Source of the DNA: Lysobacter defluvii IMMIB APB-9 = DSM 18482
GTDB taxonomy: Bacteria > Pseudomonadota > Gammaproteobacteria > Xanthomonadales > Xanthomonadaceae
Direction of reading: 5' to 3'
Assembly (NCBI RefSeq): GCF_000423325.1
Contig: NZ_AUHT01000011.1
Span: 124,001-188,000, forward strand
Length of the DNA: 64,000 nt
Shown: positions 46,966 to 56,396 of the stretch, in pieces
Position numbering within the stretch: position 1 is the first letter of the stretch
Layout of the letters: each line of letters opens with the position of its first letter
Notes under the pieces: generated by a model
The model's input: only the letters and a program-made list of their open reading frames with translations
Told to the model about the DNA's origin: nothing
The model's database searches: none
Program-made: the position numbers and the translations under genes

Positions 46966-48138
46966 TCAGCGGCCACTCTTGATCTGCGTCCAGGCACGCA
47001 CGCGCTGGCGCTGCACGTCGTCCGGCAGCGAGACCGGGTCCACCAGGCGGGCGCGGACTTCCTCGGGCGGGTACACGCCCTCGTCGGCGGCGATCTCCGG
47101 GTCGATCAGCGCGTCGGCCGCGGTGTTGGCGTTCGCGTAGGCGACGTAGTCGGTGATGCCGGCGATCACCTCCGGCTCCATCAGGTAGTTGATGAAGGCG
47201 TGGGCGGCGTCGGGGTTGCGCGCATCGGCGGGGATCGCGATGACGTCCATCCAGCGGATCGCGCCTTCCTTCGGGATCACGTAGCGGATGTCGGGGGCCG
47301 GGTTGCCGGTGTTCTCCGCGGCCTCGGCGGCGACGTCGCGGGCCTGGCCGATGTCGCCGGAATAGCCCATCACCAGGCAGGCGTCGCCGTTGGCCAGCGC
47401 GTCCTTGTACTCGGCGTTGTTGAAGGTGCGGATGTACGGGCGGATCGCCGCGTACGCCTGGCGCACCGCCTCGATCTCGTCGGGAGACCCGGCGTTGGGG
47501 TCGCGCCCCAGCCAGATCAGGGCGGCGCCGAAGGCCTCCTGGTCGTCGTCGAGCACGGTGATGCCGCAGCTGGCGAGCCTCTCGGCATTGGCGGGGTCGA
47601 ACAGCAGGTCCCAGGAGTCCAGCGGCGCATCGGGGCCGAGCGCTGCACGGACCTGCGCGACGTTCACGCCCAGGCCGGTGGTGCCCCACATGTAGGGGAC
47701 CACGTACCGGTTGCCCGGGTCGATGTCGGCCAGGCCTTCCATGATGTCCGGGTCCAGGTGCTGCAGGTTCGGCAGCTTCGTCTTGTCGAGCGGCATGTAG
47801 AGGCCGGTGGCGATCTGCCGCTGCGCGAACGGGCGGGCCGAAGGGAAGACCACGTCGTACCCGGCGCCACCGGCGGTCAGCTTCGCCTCCAGCGTCTCGT
47901 TCTCCGAGTACACGTCGTAGTTGACGTCGATGCCGGTGGACTGCTCGAAGCCGTCGATCGTGTCCTCGGCGACGTAGTCCGACCAGTTGTAGACGTTCAC
48001 GACCTGGCCGCCGTCCCCGCCGGCGGAGTCGCCGGAACCGCCGCCACAGGCGGCAAGGAGCAGGGCGCAGGCGAGCGGGGCAAGGCGCAGGGACACGGCG
48101 GTTCTCCGGTTGGCAAGGGCAGGGACGGCGGGTTTCAC
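46966..48138 (-). CDS. potF: Polyamine-binding lipoprotein
   Basis: 390 residues. The signal ends ALLLAAC with Cys31, then a Gly/Ser linker. The mature part begins VVNVYNWSDYVAEDTIDGFEQSTGIDV, the PotD/PotF entry motif, with GYDVVFPSARPFAQRQIATGLY and YMWGTTGLGVNV (polyamine pocket aromatic residues). First gene of the potFGHI operon; divergent from the TorF porin. Confidence 0.94.
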   Translation of the reverse strand: MKPAVPALANRRTAVSLRLAPLACALLLAACGGGSGDSAGGDGGQVVNVYNWSDYVAEDTIDGFEQSTGIDVNYDVYSENETLEAKLTAGGAGYDVVFPSARPFAQRQIATGLYMPLDKTKLPNLQHLDPDIMEGLADIDPGNRYVVPYMWGTTGLGVNVAQVRAALGPDAPLDSWDLLFDPANAERLASCGITVLDDDQEAFGAALIWLGRDPNAGSPDEIEAVRQAYAAIRPYIRTFNNAEYKDALANGDACLVMGYSGDIGQARDVAAEAAENTGNPAPDIRYVIPKEGAIRWMDVIAIPADARNPDAAHAFINYLMEPEVIAGITDYVAYANANTAADALIDPEIAADEGVYPPEEVRARLVDPVSLPDDVQRQRVRAWTQIKSGR

Positions 48139-48331
48139 GCGATCGCCGCGCAGGTGCGGGCAGGGTGCGCCGGGACGGGTCGGGCGCGCGTGAGGGCCGC
48201 ATGTTCGGAGTGGGCCGCGCGGGTGTCAACGCGTCGGGCGCTGCCGCTTCCGCGGGCACCACCGGGGGTGTATCGTGCCGCGCCCCGTCCGTGCGGCCCC
48301 GCCGCCGGCCCCCCGTTCCGGAGACCACGCA

Positions 48332-49063
48332 ATGCGCAACACACTGTTCCCGATCCTTGCACTGTCGCTGGCCGTCGCGCCAGGCGAGGCCCTGGCCCAG
48401 TCGGGAGGCGAGCCGGCATGGAGCGTCGGCGGAAGCGTCACCGCGGCCACGGACTACGTGTGGCGGGGTGTGTCGCAGACCAACGAGGATCCGGCGCTGA
48501 TGCTGGACCTGTACGCCGGGCATGAAAGCGGCTGGTACGCCGGCGCCTCCGCGGCCAACGTCGACTTCGACGACCCGGAGGACGGCATGGACTACGAGCT
48601 GGCGCCGTACGTGGGCTGGGCCGGGGAACTGGGCGCGGGCACCGAGCTGGACGTGTTCGTCTCGCGGGTGATGTACCCCGGGCACAACGACGGCTACGAC
48701 ATCGACTACACCGAGATCGAGGCCACCCTGGGCTTCGCGGAGTACTACCACGTCGGCGTGGCGTACTCGCCCGACATCTTCAACCTGGGCGAGCACGGCA
48801 CGTACTACAGCGTCGGCGCCGGATGGCCGCTGGGCGAAAGCGGCGTGGTGCTGGCGGCGCAGGCCGGGTACTACGACCTCGACGATGCCGCCGGCGACAG
48901 CTACAGCGACTGGATGGTGGGTCTTACCCGCGGCTTCGGACCCGTCGACGTGCAGCTGCAGTACACCGACACCACCAGCTTCGGCGCCATCCTGGAGGAG
49001 AGCGTGGGTGCCCGCGAATGGGCCGATGGCCGTGCGGCACTACTGGTGACCTGGGAGTTCTGA
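48332..49063 (+). CDS. TorF-family putative outer-membrane porin
   Basis: 243 residues. A signal peptide (MRNTLFPILALSLAVAPGEALAQ) precedes a beta-barrel: WSVGGSVTAATDYVWRGVSQTNEDPAL is the TorF-family entry motif. Alternating aromatic strands continue to the final Phe (LLVTWEF), typical of outer-membrane proteins. Its position opposite potF suggests it may pass the polyamine substrate across the outer membrane. The substrate of the family is not settled. Confidence 0.85.
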   Translation: MRNTLFPILALSLAVAPGEALAQSGGEPAWSVGGSVTAATDYVWRGVSQTNEDPALMLDLYAGHESGWYAGASAANVDFDDPEDGMDYELAPYVGWAGELGAGTELDVFVSRVMYPGHNDGYDIDYTEIEATLGFAEYYHVGVAYSPDIFNLGEHGTYYSVGAGWPLGESGVVLAAQAGYYDLDDAAGDSYSDWMVGLTRGFGPVDVQLQYTDTTSFGAILEESVGAREWADGRAALLVTWEF

Positions 49064-49168
49064 TTGGCGTAAGTCGCTCTATCCCTCCGGCGCAACGCGG
49101 CGTTCCGTTCATTGCGCCAAGGGTGGAGCGCCCCGATGTAACGGGGTGTCCATCCCCGTGGAGGTCCC

Positions 49169-50020
49169 ATGACCACAGAATTTGCCCGTGTCGGCCGCGT
49201 CGTCCCCGGCATGCCCACCTCCGATGGCGCCGGGGTGCGGCTGACCCGGCTCATCGGTACCCCGCAGCTGCCCCAGCTGGACCCGTTCCTGATGCTGGAC
49301 GAGTTCGGAACCGATCGTGCCGAGGACTACCTGGCCGGCTTCCCGGACCATCCGCATCGCGGTTTCGAGACGGTCACCTACATGCTGGATGGCCGCATGC
49401 GCCACCGCGACAACAAGGGCAACGAGGGCGTGCTGGTGCCCGGCAGCGTGCAGTGGATGACCGCGGGGCGGGGGCTCGTCCATTCGGAGATGCCCGAGCA
49501 GGAGGAGGGCCGCATGCGCGGCTTCCAGCTGTGGGTGAACCTCCCGGCGCGGCTGAAGATGACCGAGCCCCGCTACCAGGAGTTCGCGCCGGAGAAGATC
49601 CCCGTGGTGCGCCCCGCGGACGGGGTCGAGGTGAAGGTGGTCGCCGGCCGGGTGGGCGACGTGCAGGGCCCCATCGACCAGCCGGCGACCGAACCGGTCT
49701 ACCTGGACGTTGCGCTGGCTGCCGGCGCGGCCTGGGAGCACGTGCTGCCGGAGGGCCACAATGCGTTCGCCTGCGTGTTCGAGGGCAGGGTTTCGGTGGG
49801 TGCCGGCGGGCAGGGACGCGAACTGGCCGCACCGACGCTGGCGGTGCTGGATGGCGGCCCGGCCGTGCGCCTGCAGGCCACGGCGGCGGAACCCGCCCGC
49901 GTGCTGCTGGTGGCCGGACGCCCGTTGGGCGAACCGGTGGCGCGCCACGGCCCGTTCGTCATGAACACCCAGCAGGAGCTGGTGCAGGCGTTCCAGGACT
50001 ACCAGGCCGGACGCTTCTGA
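49169..50020 (+). CDS. Pirin family protein
   Basis: 283 residues, bicupin fold. LDPFLMLDEFG, HPHRGFETVTYMLDGRMRHRD and GRGLVHSEMP provide the metal-binding His triad and Glu of pirins. Some bacterial pirins act as quercetin dioxygenases; others regulate metabolism. The role here is unknown. Confidence 0.9.
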   Translation: MTTEFARVGRVVPGMPTSDGAGVRLTRLIGTPQLPQLDPFLMLDEFGTDRAEDYLAGFPDHPHRGFETVTYMLDGRMRHRDNKGNEGVLVPGSVQWMTAGRGLVHSEMPEQEEGRMRGFQLWVNLPARLKMTEPRYQEFAPEKIPVVRPADGVEVKVVAGRVGDVQGPIDQPATEPVYLDVALAAGAAWEHVLPEGHNAFACVFEGRVSVGAGGQGRELAAPTLAVLDGGPAVRLQATAAEPARVLLVAGRPLGEPVARHGPFVMNTQQELVQAFQDYQAGRF

Positions 50021-50047
50021 TCCCGGCCGCGCCGCCCTCCGCGGCGC

Positions 50048-50509
50048 TTACGGTGCAGGCGCGCTTCCGGCCATCTGGCGGTCGGCGCCGAAGCGCAGGT
50101 CGCGGGTCAGTTCGAACGCGCGCTGCAGTTGCTCGCCGGTCGGGGCCTGGAACCACAGGTGCGCCATGCGCCCGTCGGGCAGCTTGATGAGCGTCTCGCG
50201 TGCGGCGATGTCCGGATGGGTCGCGATCTCGGCGCGGTACCACTGCACCTCGAAGCCGCCGACATGCCCGGTTTCCTCGCGGTTCTTGCGGTGCGGCTCG
50301 AATGGCGATTCGTCGGCGATGTAGAGGCCGAAGGCCTCGCTTCCGTCCTCGCGCAGGGCACGGCAGAAGTCCGAGGTCCCGGTCGCGCGGTGTTCCCAGG
50401 CCAGGCCCGAGTCGGCCGGCAGCTGCGGGCACCCGGGCGTGGATTGCTGTGCGTGCACGCCCGTCGCGGCCAGCAGCAGCGCGGGCAGGCAGAGTGCGGT
50501 CAACTTCAT
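50048..50509 (-). CDS. Small secreted protein
   Basis: 153 residues. A signal peptide MKLTALCLPALLLAATGVHAQQ is followed by a compact domain with LAWEHRATGTSDFCRALREDGSEAFGLYIAD and HLWFQAPTGEQLQRAFELTRDLRFG. GGGGGGAAA precedes the ATG. Two Cys residues in the mature domain may form a disulfide. Function unknown; convergent with the pirin gene. Confidence 0.75.
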   Translation of the reverse strand: MKLTALCLPALLLAATGVHAQQSTPGCPQLPADSGLAWEHRATGTSDFCRALREDGSEAFGLYIADESPFEPHRKNREETGHVGGFEVQWYRAEIATHPDIAARETLIKLPDGRMAHLWFQAPTGEQLQRAFELTRDLRFGADRQMAGSAPAP

Positions 50510-50607
50510 GATTTCCCCCCTGCACCCGCATTGCGCGGGTGCCGGGGCCAACACTAAGGGAAAACCCGGTCATTGACAAACCGGGCGCCTTGGGGCAGCC
50601 GCGGCCC

Positions 50608-53600
50608 TCAGCCCTTCCCCGGGCCAAGTGCGAGCAGGAGCCCGTGGGCGGCGGCGACGCGTGTGGCCGCGTCCGGCAGTTCCAGGGTCATGCGCAACCG
50701 GTCCGGCCCGTCCATCCGGTACTTCTTCGGCTGGCCCTGGATCAGCTGGATCACCGCCATCGGGTCGACGCTCGGCTTGTCGACGAACTCGATGCGGCCG
50801 CCGTTGGCGCCCAGGTCGATCTTGCGGATGCCCAGCTCCGTCGCCGCCAGCTTGAGCTCGGCGATCGCGAACAGGTTCTTCGCCGGGTCCGGCAGCAGGC
50901 CGAAGCGGTCGATCATCTCCACCTGCAGCTCGCGCAGGCCGGCCGCGTCGCGTGCGCCGGAGATCCGCTTGTAGAGCGTCAGCCGGGTGTGCACGTCGGG
51001 CAGGTAGTCCTCGGGGATCAGCGCCGGCACGTGCAGGTCGACCTCGGCGCCGCGCGCCTCCTGGGCATCGGCGTCGGGCAGCTTGCCCTGCCGGATCGAA
51101 CGCACCGCGCGCTCCAGCAGCTCGGTGTACAGGCTGAAGCCGACCTCGGCCATCTGCCCGCTCTGGTCCTCGCCCAGCAGCTCGCCGGCGCCGCGGATCT
51201 CCAGGTCGTGGGTGGCAAGGGTGAAGCCGGCGCCCAGTTCGTCCATGGAGGCGATCGCGTCCAGGCGCTTCCGGGCGTCGCTGGTGATCGACTTGCGGTC
51301 GGGCACCACCAGGTAGGCATAGGCGCGGTGGTGGCTGCGTCCCACGCGTCCGCGCAGCTGGTGCAGCTGGGCCAGGCCGAAGCGGTCGGCCCGGTTGATG
51401 ATGATGGTATTGGCGTTGGGGATGTCGATGCCCGATTCGATGATCGTGGTCGACAGCAGCACGTTGAAGCGCTGCTTGTGGAAGTCGAGCATCACCCGTT
51501 CCAGTTCCCGCTCGGGCATCTGGCCGTGGGCGATGCCGATGCGCGCCTCCGGCACCAGTGCCTGCAGCTCGCGCTGCATGCGGCCGATCGACTCCACGTC
51601 GTTGTGCAGGAAGTAGACCTGGCCGCCGCGGGCGAGCTCGCGCTCGAAGGCCTCGCGCAGCTGCGCATCGTCCCAGGGGACGACGAAGGTCTGCACCGCC
51701 AGCCGATGCGCCGGCGGGGTGGCGATGATCGACAGGTCGCGCAGGCCGGCCATGGCCATGTTGAGGGTGCGCGGGATCGGGGTCGCGGTCAGGGTGAGCA
51801 GGTGGACGTTGGCGCGCAGCGCCTTGAGCGCCTCCTTCTGGCGCACGCCGAAGCGCTGCTCCTCGTCGACGATCACCAGCCCCAGGTCCTTGAAGCGGAC
51901 GTCCTTCTGCAACAGCCGGTGGGTGCCGACGATGACGTCGATGGTGCCCTCGGCGACCTTCTCCAGCTCGGCCTTGATCTCCTTGGTGCTCTTGAAGCGC
52001 GACAGCACCTCGACCCGGATCGGCCAGTCGGCGAAGCGGTCGTGGAAGTTGCGGTAGTGCTGCTCGGCCAGCAGCGTGGTCGGCACCAGCAGCGCGACCT
52101 GCTTGCCCGCCATGGCGGTGGCGAAGGCGGCCCGCACCGCGACCTCGGTCTTGCCGAAGCCCACGTCACCGCAGACCACCCGGTCCATCGGCTGGCTGGA
52201 CTGCAGGTCGCGCAGCACCGCCTCGATGGCGGCGTGCTGGTCGGGCGTCTCCTCGAACGGGAAGTCGGCCGCGAACGGCTCGTAGGTGGCGCGGTCGACG
52301 TCGATCGCCAGGCCGGCACGCGCCTGGCGCTTGGCCTGGATCTCCAGCAGCTCGGCGGCGACGTCGTGGACCTTCTCGGCAGCCTTCTTCTTGGCCTTGG
52401 TCCACTGCTCGCCCCCCAGGCTGTGCAGCGGCGCGGTCTCCGGCGAGGCGCCGGAGTAGCGGTTGATCAGGTGCAGCTGGCTGACCGGCACGTAGAGGCG
52501 GTCGCCCTTGGCGTACTCGATCTCGACGAACTCGTTCTTCTCGCCGCCGGCTTCCAGCGTCACCAGCCCCCGGTAGCGGCCGACGCCATGGTCCTCGTGG
52601 ACGATCGGCGCCCCGTCGGACAGCTCGCCCAGGTCGCGGATGATGGCTTCCGGCTCCCGCCCGGCCCGCTGGCGCCGGCGCGGCTGCGCAGCGCGCTCGG
52701 GGAACAGCTGGCGCTCGGTGAGGACGGTGAACTGCGGGTCGTCGAAGGCGAAGCCGTCTTCCAGTGGGGCTACGGCGATGCTGAGCTTCCCTTCTCCCGC
52801 TTGCGGGAGAAGGTGCCCCGAAGGGGCGGATGAGGGCAGCTTGCCGTGGCCGGGTTTGCGAACACCCTCACCCCGGCCCTCTCCCGCGAGCGGGAGAGGG
52901 GGAGGGGAGGGGAGGAAGGTGGCGAAGTCGGGGAGCACCTCCGGCCGCACATCCGCGGCGTGCAGGATCTCCAGCAGCGCCTCGCGCCGCCCGGGGGAGT
53001 CGGCCGCGATCAGAACGCGGCCCGGATAGCTGGCCAGGAACCCCTTGAGCGCGTCGGCCGGCACGTGGTCACGCGCCGCCAGCGGCAGCACGGGGGCGGG
53101 CTGGCTCGGAAGCACGTGCGCGCGCTCGCGCTGCGGGTGCCCTTCGCCGCAGACCTCGATGCGCGGTCCCTGGTTCAGCCGCTCGCGCAATTGCGCCGGC
53201 GGAAGGTACAGCTCTTCGGGGGGCAGCAGCGGCCGCTCCAGGTCATGCCGGCGCTGCTCGTAGCGCTCGCCGGTGTGCTTCCAGAAGGCCTCCGCGGCCT
53301 CCAGCGCGCCTTCGCCCACCACCGGCAGCAGGTTGTCGGCGAGGTAGTCGAACAGCGTGGCCGTCTCCCTGAAGAACAGGGGCAGGTAGTACTCGATGCC
53401 CGACGGCGCGATGCCGGATTTCAGGTCCTGGTACAGCGAGCTGCGGCGGGCGTCGAAGTCGAAGCGCTCGCGCAGTGCCGCCAGCACGCGGGCCAGGGCG
53501 TCGTCCTCCAGCGGCAGCTCGCGCCCGGGCAGCAGGTGGACCGCCTCGATCTTTTCCAGCGAGCGCTGGCTCTCCGGGTCGAAGCCGCGGATCGTGTCGA

Positions 53601-54195
53601 TCTCGTCGTCCAGCAGTTCGACGCGGAACGGCTGGTCCGACCCCATCGGGAAGACGTCCAGCAGCCCGCCACGGACGGCGAAATCACCCGGGTCGAGGAC
53701 CTGGGGGACGTGCCGGTAGCCCGCCGCTTCCAGGCGCCGCTTCTCGGCGTCGAGGTCCAGCCGCTGGCCCACCTTGACGTCGAACGCGCCCCCGGCCACG
53801 TGCCGGGTGGGTGCCAGGCGCTGCAGCAGGGTCTGCACCGGCACCACCACGATCCCGCGCTCCAGCGCGGGCATGCGATGCAGCGCCGCCAGCCGCTGGC
53901 TGGTGATTTCCGGGTGCGGGCTGAACTGGTCGTACGGGAGCGTTTCCCAGTCCGGGAAGGCCAGTACCGGAGTCTCGCCATCGGCGCGTGCCTGCGCCCC
54001 GAGCAGCGTGCGCAGGTCGTCCTCGAGGCGGCGTGCCGCGTGGTTGTCGCGCGTGATCGCCAGCAGCGGACCCGGGTGCGCCGCCGCGGCGGACGCGAGG
54101 TGCAGGGCAAGGGCGGTGACGGAGGCCGGCGCGCGCCACCAGGCGCGCTGCTGTGCGGCCCGCGGGAGCGGCGGGGCGGGAATGGGCAATTGCAT
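50608..54195 (-). CDS. mfd: Transcription-repair coupling factor
   Basis: 1195 residues; it displaces RNA polymerase stalled at lesions and recruits UvrA. UvrB-like module at the N-terminus, then RNAP-interaction domain (GAPIVHEDHGVGRYRGLVTLEAGG), translocase Walker A GDVGFGKTE and motif II VDEEQRFGV, and the C-terminal TRCF domain. It is about 47 residues longer than the E. coli protein, explained by an insertion at about 432-469 containing PLPLAGEGRGEG and LLPQAGEGK, encoded by two palindromic repeats. The frame is intact. Confidence 0.96.
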   Translation of the reverse strand: MQLPIPAPPLPRAAQQRAWWRAPASVTALALHLASAAAAHPGPLLAITRDNHAARRLEDDLRTLLGAQARADGETPVLAFPDWETLPYDQFSPHPEITSQRLAALHRMPALERGIVVVPVQTLLQRLAPTRHVAGGAFDVKVGQRLDLDAEKRRLEAAGYRHVPQVLDPGDFAVRGGLLDVFPMGSDQPFRVELLDDEIDTIRGFDPESQRSLEKIEAVHLLPGRELPLEDDALARVLAALRERFDFDARRSSLYQDLKSGIAPSGIEYYLPLFFRETATLFDYLADNLLPVVGEGALEAAEAFWKHTGERYEQRRHDLERPLLPPEELYLPPAQLRERLNQGPRIEVCGEGHPQRERAHVLPSQPAPVLPLAARDHVPADALKGFLASYPGRVLIAADSPGRREALLEILHAADVRPEVLPDFATFLPSPPPLPLAGEGRGEGVRKPGHGKLPSSAPSGHLLPQAGEGKLSIAVAPLEDGFAFDDPQFTVLTERQLFPERAAQPRRRQRAGREPEAIIRDLGELSDGAPIVHEDHGVGRYRGLVTLEAGGEKNEFVEIEYAKGDRLYVPVSQLHLINRYSGASPETAPLHSLGGEQWTKAKKKAAEKVHDVAAELLEIQAKRQARAGLAIDVDRATYEPFAADFPFEETPDQHAAIEAVLRDLQSSQPMDRVVCGDVGFGKTEVAVRAAFATAMAGKQVALLVPTTLLAEQHYRNFHDRFADWPIRVEVLSRFKSTKEIKAELEKVAEGTIDVIVGTHRLLQKDVRFKDLGLVIVDEEQRFGVRQKEALKALRANVHLLTLTATPIPRTLNMAMAGLRDLSIIATPPAHRLAVQTFVVPWDDAQLREAFERELARGGQVYFLHNDVESIGRMQRELQALVPEARIGIAHGQMPERELERVMLDFHKQRFNVLLSTTIIESGIDIPNANTIIINRADRFGLAQLHQLRGRVGRSHHRAYAYLVVPDRKSITSDARKRLDAIASMDELGAGFTLATHDLEIRGAGELLGEDQSGQMAEVGFSLYTELLERAVRSIRQGKLPDADAQEARGAEVDLHVPALIPEDYLPDVHTRLTLYKRISGARDAAGLRELQVEMIDRFGLLPDPAKNLFAIAELKLAATELGIRKIDLGANGGRIEFVDKPSVDPMAVIQLIQGQPKKYRMDGPDRLRMTLELPDAATRVAAAHGLLLALGPGKG
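52790..52840. repeat. Dispersed palindromic repeat inside mfd (first unit)
   Basis: Same family as the 22173-22277 and gcvP copies, in the opposite orientation: CCTTCTCCCGC-TT-GCGGGAGAAGG then TGCCCCGAAGGGGCGGATGA. On the mfd strand it reads SSAPSGHLLPQAGEGK without a stop. Confidence 0.92.
52864..52900. repeat. Second palindromic unit inside mfd
   Basis: ACCCTCACCCCGGCCCTCTC then CCGC-GA-GCGGGAGAGGG, a related but different palindrome. On the mfd strand it encodes PLPLAGEGRGEG. Lies 23 bases from the first unit. Confidence 0.85.
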
Positions 54196-54294
54196 CAGGG
54201 GTGCAGTGGGAGCCGGCCGATTTTACAGGAGCGTGCCGGAGCAGGCCGGCGCGATGGGTCCCCGCTCATCCGGGCCCGGGGAAAGGCGGGCCCC

Positions 54295-54873
54295 TCAGGC
54301 CTGCATCCTTTGCTCGCCAGCGGCGTCGGCGTCCCCACCCGGCGCCAGGTCCAGCTCCACGCGGACCAGCCCGCCGGCCATCGACTTGCGCTCGAAGCCC
54401 AGCGAATCGGCCAGCGAGAGCATGGGCTGGTTGTTCTCGAGCACGTCGCCGTAGATGCGCTTGAGCTTCTTGCCACGTGCCCACTTTACCAAGCGCGTCA
54501 TGAGGTACCGGCCCAGCCCCTGGCCGGCGACGTAGTGGCTGACCAGGATCGCGAATTCGGCCTGCTCCCCGTCCGGGTCGGCGGTGACCCGCGCGACCGC
54601 GCCCACCAGTGCCTCGCCTGGCGGCAGCGGCTCGGCCGCGACGAGGGCGAACTCGGTCTTGGGATTGACCCGGGTGAGCCGCTCCAGCGTGTCCTCCGGG
54701 AGCGACTTCATCGACTGCAGGAAGCGTTGGCGCACCTCCTCCGGCTGCAGCAGGGAGAACGAGGCACGCAGCGGGTCGGCATCCTCGGGGCGGATCGGCC
54801 GGATCAGGACCTCTCGTCCATTGGGCAGCCGCTGGCGCTCGTGCCAGGGAGGGAGTCGTTCGCGGACAGGCAT
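54295..54873 (-). CDS. GNAT family N-acetyltransferase
   Basis: 192 residues. RPIRPEDADPLRASFSLLQPEEVRQRFLQ, FAILVSHYVAGQGLGRYLMTRLVKWA (acetyl-CoA loop Q-G-x-G) and YGDVLENNQPMLSLADSLGF are typical of the PatZ/Pka-related C-terminal acetyltransferase group. The target is unknown. The mfd gene lies 99 bases downstream on the same strand. Confidence 0.85.
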   Translation of the reverse strand: MPVRERLPPWHERQRLPNGREVLIRPIRPEDADPLRASFSLLQPEEVRQRFLQSMKSLPEDTLERLTRVNPKTEFALVAAEPLPPGEALVGAVARVTADPDGEQAEFAILVSHYVAGQGLGRYLMTRLVKWARGKKLKRIYGDVLENNQPMLSLADSLGFERKSMAGGLVRVELDLAPGGDADAAGEQRMQA

Positions 54874-54932
54874 GTGCGCGATGGTGGCACAGCAGATGTA
54901 AAGGATGCCTTCATCGTCCGCCTGGAGCCCTT

Positions 54933-55790
54933 CTATGGCGGGGATCGCAGCCAGTCCAGCCGCCACGATGCCCCCGGCTCCCCGAGGCGCCCGGCGAGCA
55001 GGGGCAGTACCGAAGCCAGGCGCGCGTCCAGCTGCCAGGGCGGATTGAGCAGCAGCATGCCGCTGCCGTTCATGCGCAGCGGCGAGTCGTCGGGCCGCAC
55101 CAGCAACTCGGCGACCAGCGCGGACTTTGCCGGAAGGCCCGGGATCCGGCGCAGGAACGGGTGCAGCGCACGCCGGCGCTTGATCGGATACCAGATCGCC
55201 CAGCAGGCTTGCGGCCAGCGCGCCAGTCCGTCGCGGGCGGCGGCCACCACGGTGTCGAACTCTTCCAGCTGCGCCTCGTAGGGCGGGTCGACCAGTACCA
55301 GGCCGCGATGGATCCGCGCCTCGGGGCCGCGCGGTGGCAGCAGGGCCCGCACCGCGTCGTAGCCGTCGCGCGCATGGACGGCCACGCGCGGATCGCCGCC
55401 GAACACCGCTTTCAGCTCCGCCGCCTCGCCCGGATGCAGCTCGCAGGTGGCGATGCGGTCGTGGCTGCGCAGGGCGTGCGCGAGCAGCCACGGCGAGCCG
55501 GGGTAGCTGGTGTCGCCGTGTGCGGTGCGGCAGGCCTGCAGCGCCTCCAGGTAGCGCGCAATCAGCGGGTGTCGGGGCGGGTCCTCGAGCAGCCGCAGTA
55601 CGCCGGCGGCGGCCTCGCCGGTGCGCAGGGCCTGCGCGTCGTCCAACCGGTACAGCCCCCGCCCGGCATGGGTGTCCAGCGCGAACACGGCGGCCGGCTT
55701 CGCCAGCAGGGCGTCGCAGATCGCGAGCAGCACGATGTGCTTGAGCACGTCGGCGTGGTTGCCGGCGTGGAAGGCGTGGCGATAGTTCAT
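54933..55790 (-). CDS. rlmJ: 23S rRNA (adenine2030-N6)-methyltransferase
   Basis: 285 residues. It begins NYRHAFHAGNHADVLKHIVL and contains FALDTHAGRGLY and VLVDPPYEAQLEEF (motif IV DPPY), the RlmJ/YhiR pattern. It methylates A2030 of 23S rRNA. Length and ends fit the family. Confidence 0.95.
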   Translation of the reverse strand: MNYRHAFHAGNHADVLKHIVLLAICDALLAKPAAVFALDTHAGRGLYRLDDAQALRTGEAAAGVLRLLEDPPRHPLIARYLEALQACRTAHGDTSYPGSPWLLAHALRSHDRIATCELHPGEAAELKAVFGGDPRVAVHARDGYDAVRALLPPRGPEARIHRGLVLVDPPYEAQLEEFDTVVAAARDGLARWPQACWAIWYPIKRRRALHPFLRRIPGLPAKSALVAELLVRPDDSPLRMNGSGMLLLNPPWQLDARLASVLPLLAGRLGEPGASWRLDWLRSPP

Positions 55791-55847
55791 CCGGCAAGCG
55801 TAGCGTGCCGCGGCGGCACCCGGGTCCCGGATCCCTGCCGGGCGCCC

Positions 55848-56396
55848 TCAGGCCAGCGCGCCCGCGGGCACGGCCCAGATGGCGAGGCCACCCAGCATCA
55901 GGCCCAGCGCGATGGCGACCAGGACGTCGCTCGGATAGTGCAGGCCCAGCACGACGCGCGACACAGCGACCGCAGCGGTGAAGGGCACCAGCACCCATCC
56001 CAGTACCGGGTAGAAGGCGAGGGTGACGGTGGTGAAGGCAACCGCGTGCAGGGTGTGCCCGGACGGGAAGCTGAACTCGTCCAGCGGCGCGACCCAGGCG
56101 CGGATGCGCTCGTCGGAGGCGAACGGGCGCGGTCGCCGGGTCCAGCGCTTCATCGCGCGGTAGATGGCCAGCGTGACCACCCCGGTCGCCGCGAGGCGCA
56201 CGCTCACCTGCAGCCCGTCCAGGCCGTCGACCAGTACCAGCAACCCCATCAGCGCGTACCAGAACGGCCCGTCCCCGAGCCGGCTGGCCACGGCGAAGTA
56301 GTGCCGCCACCGGCTGCGGCCACACCAGCCGTTCGCGAGGACGCACAGTGCGGCGTCGCGGCTGGCGAAGCGCCTAAGCGAAGGAACGTGATCCAT
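55848..56396 (-). CDS. PAP2-type membrane phosphatase
   Basis: 182 residues with about five helices. Phosphatase motifs: KRWTRRPRP (C1), FSFPSGHTLHA (C2) and SRVVLGLHYPSD (C3). It is an inner-membrane lipid phosphatase, possibly for undecaprenyl pyrophosphate or phosphatidic acid. Its start overlaps the end of the glycosyltransferase gene by 23 bases, so the two are linked. Confidence 0.9.
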   Translation of the reverse strand: MDHVPSLRRFASRDAALCVLANGWCGRSRWRHYFAVASRLGDGPFWYALMGLLVLVDGLDGLQVSVRLAATGVVTLAIYRAMKRWTRRPRPFASDERIRAWVAPLDEFSFPSGHTLHAVAFTTVTLAFYPVLGWVLVPFTAAVAVSRVVLGLHYPSDVLVAIALGLMLGGLAIWAVPAGALA

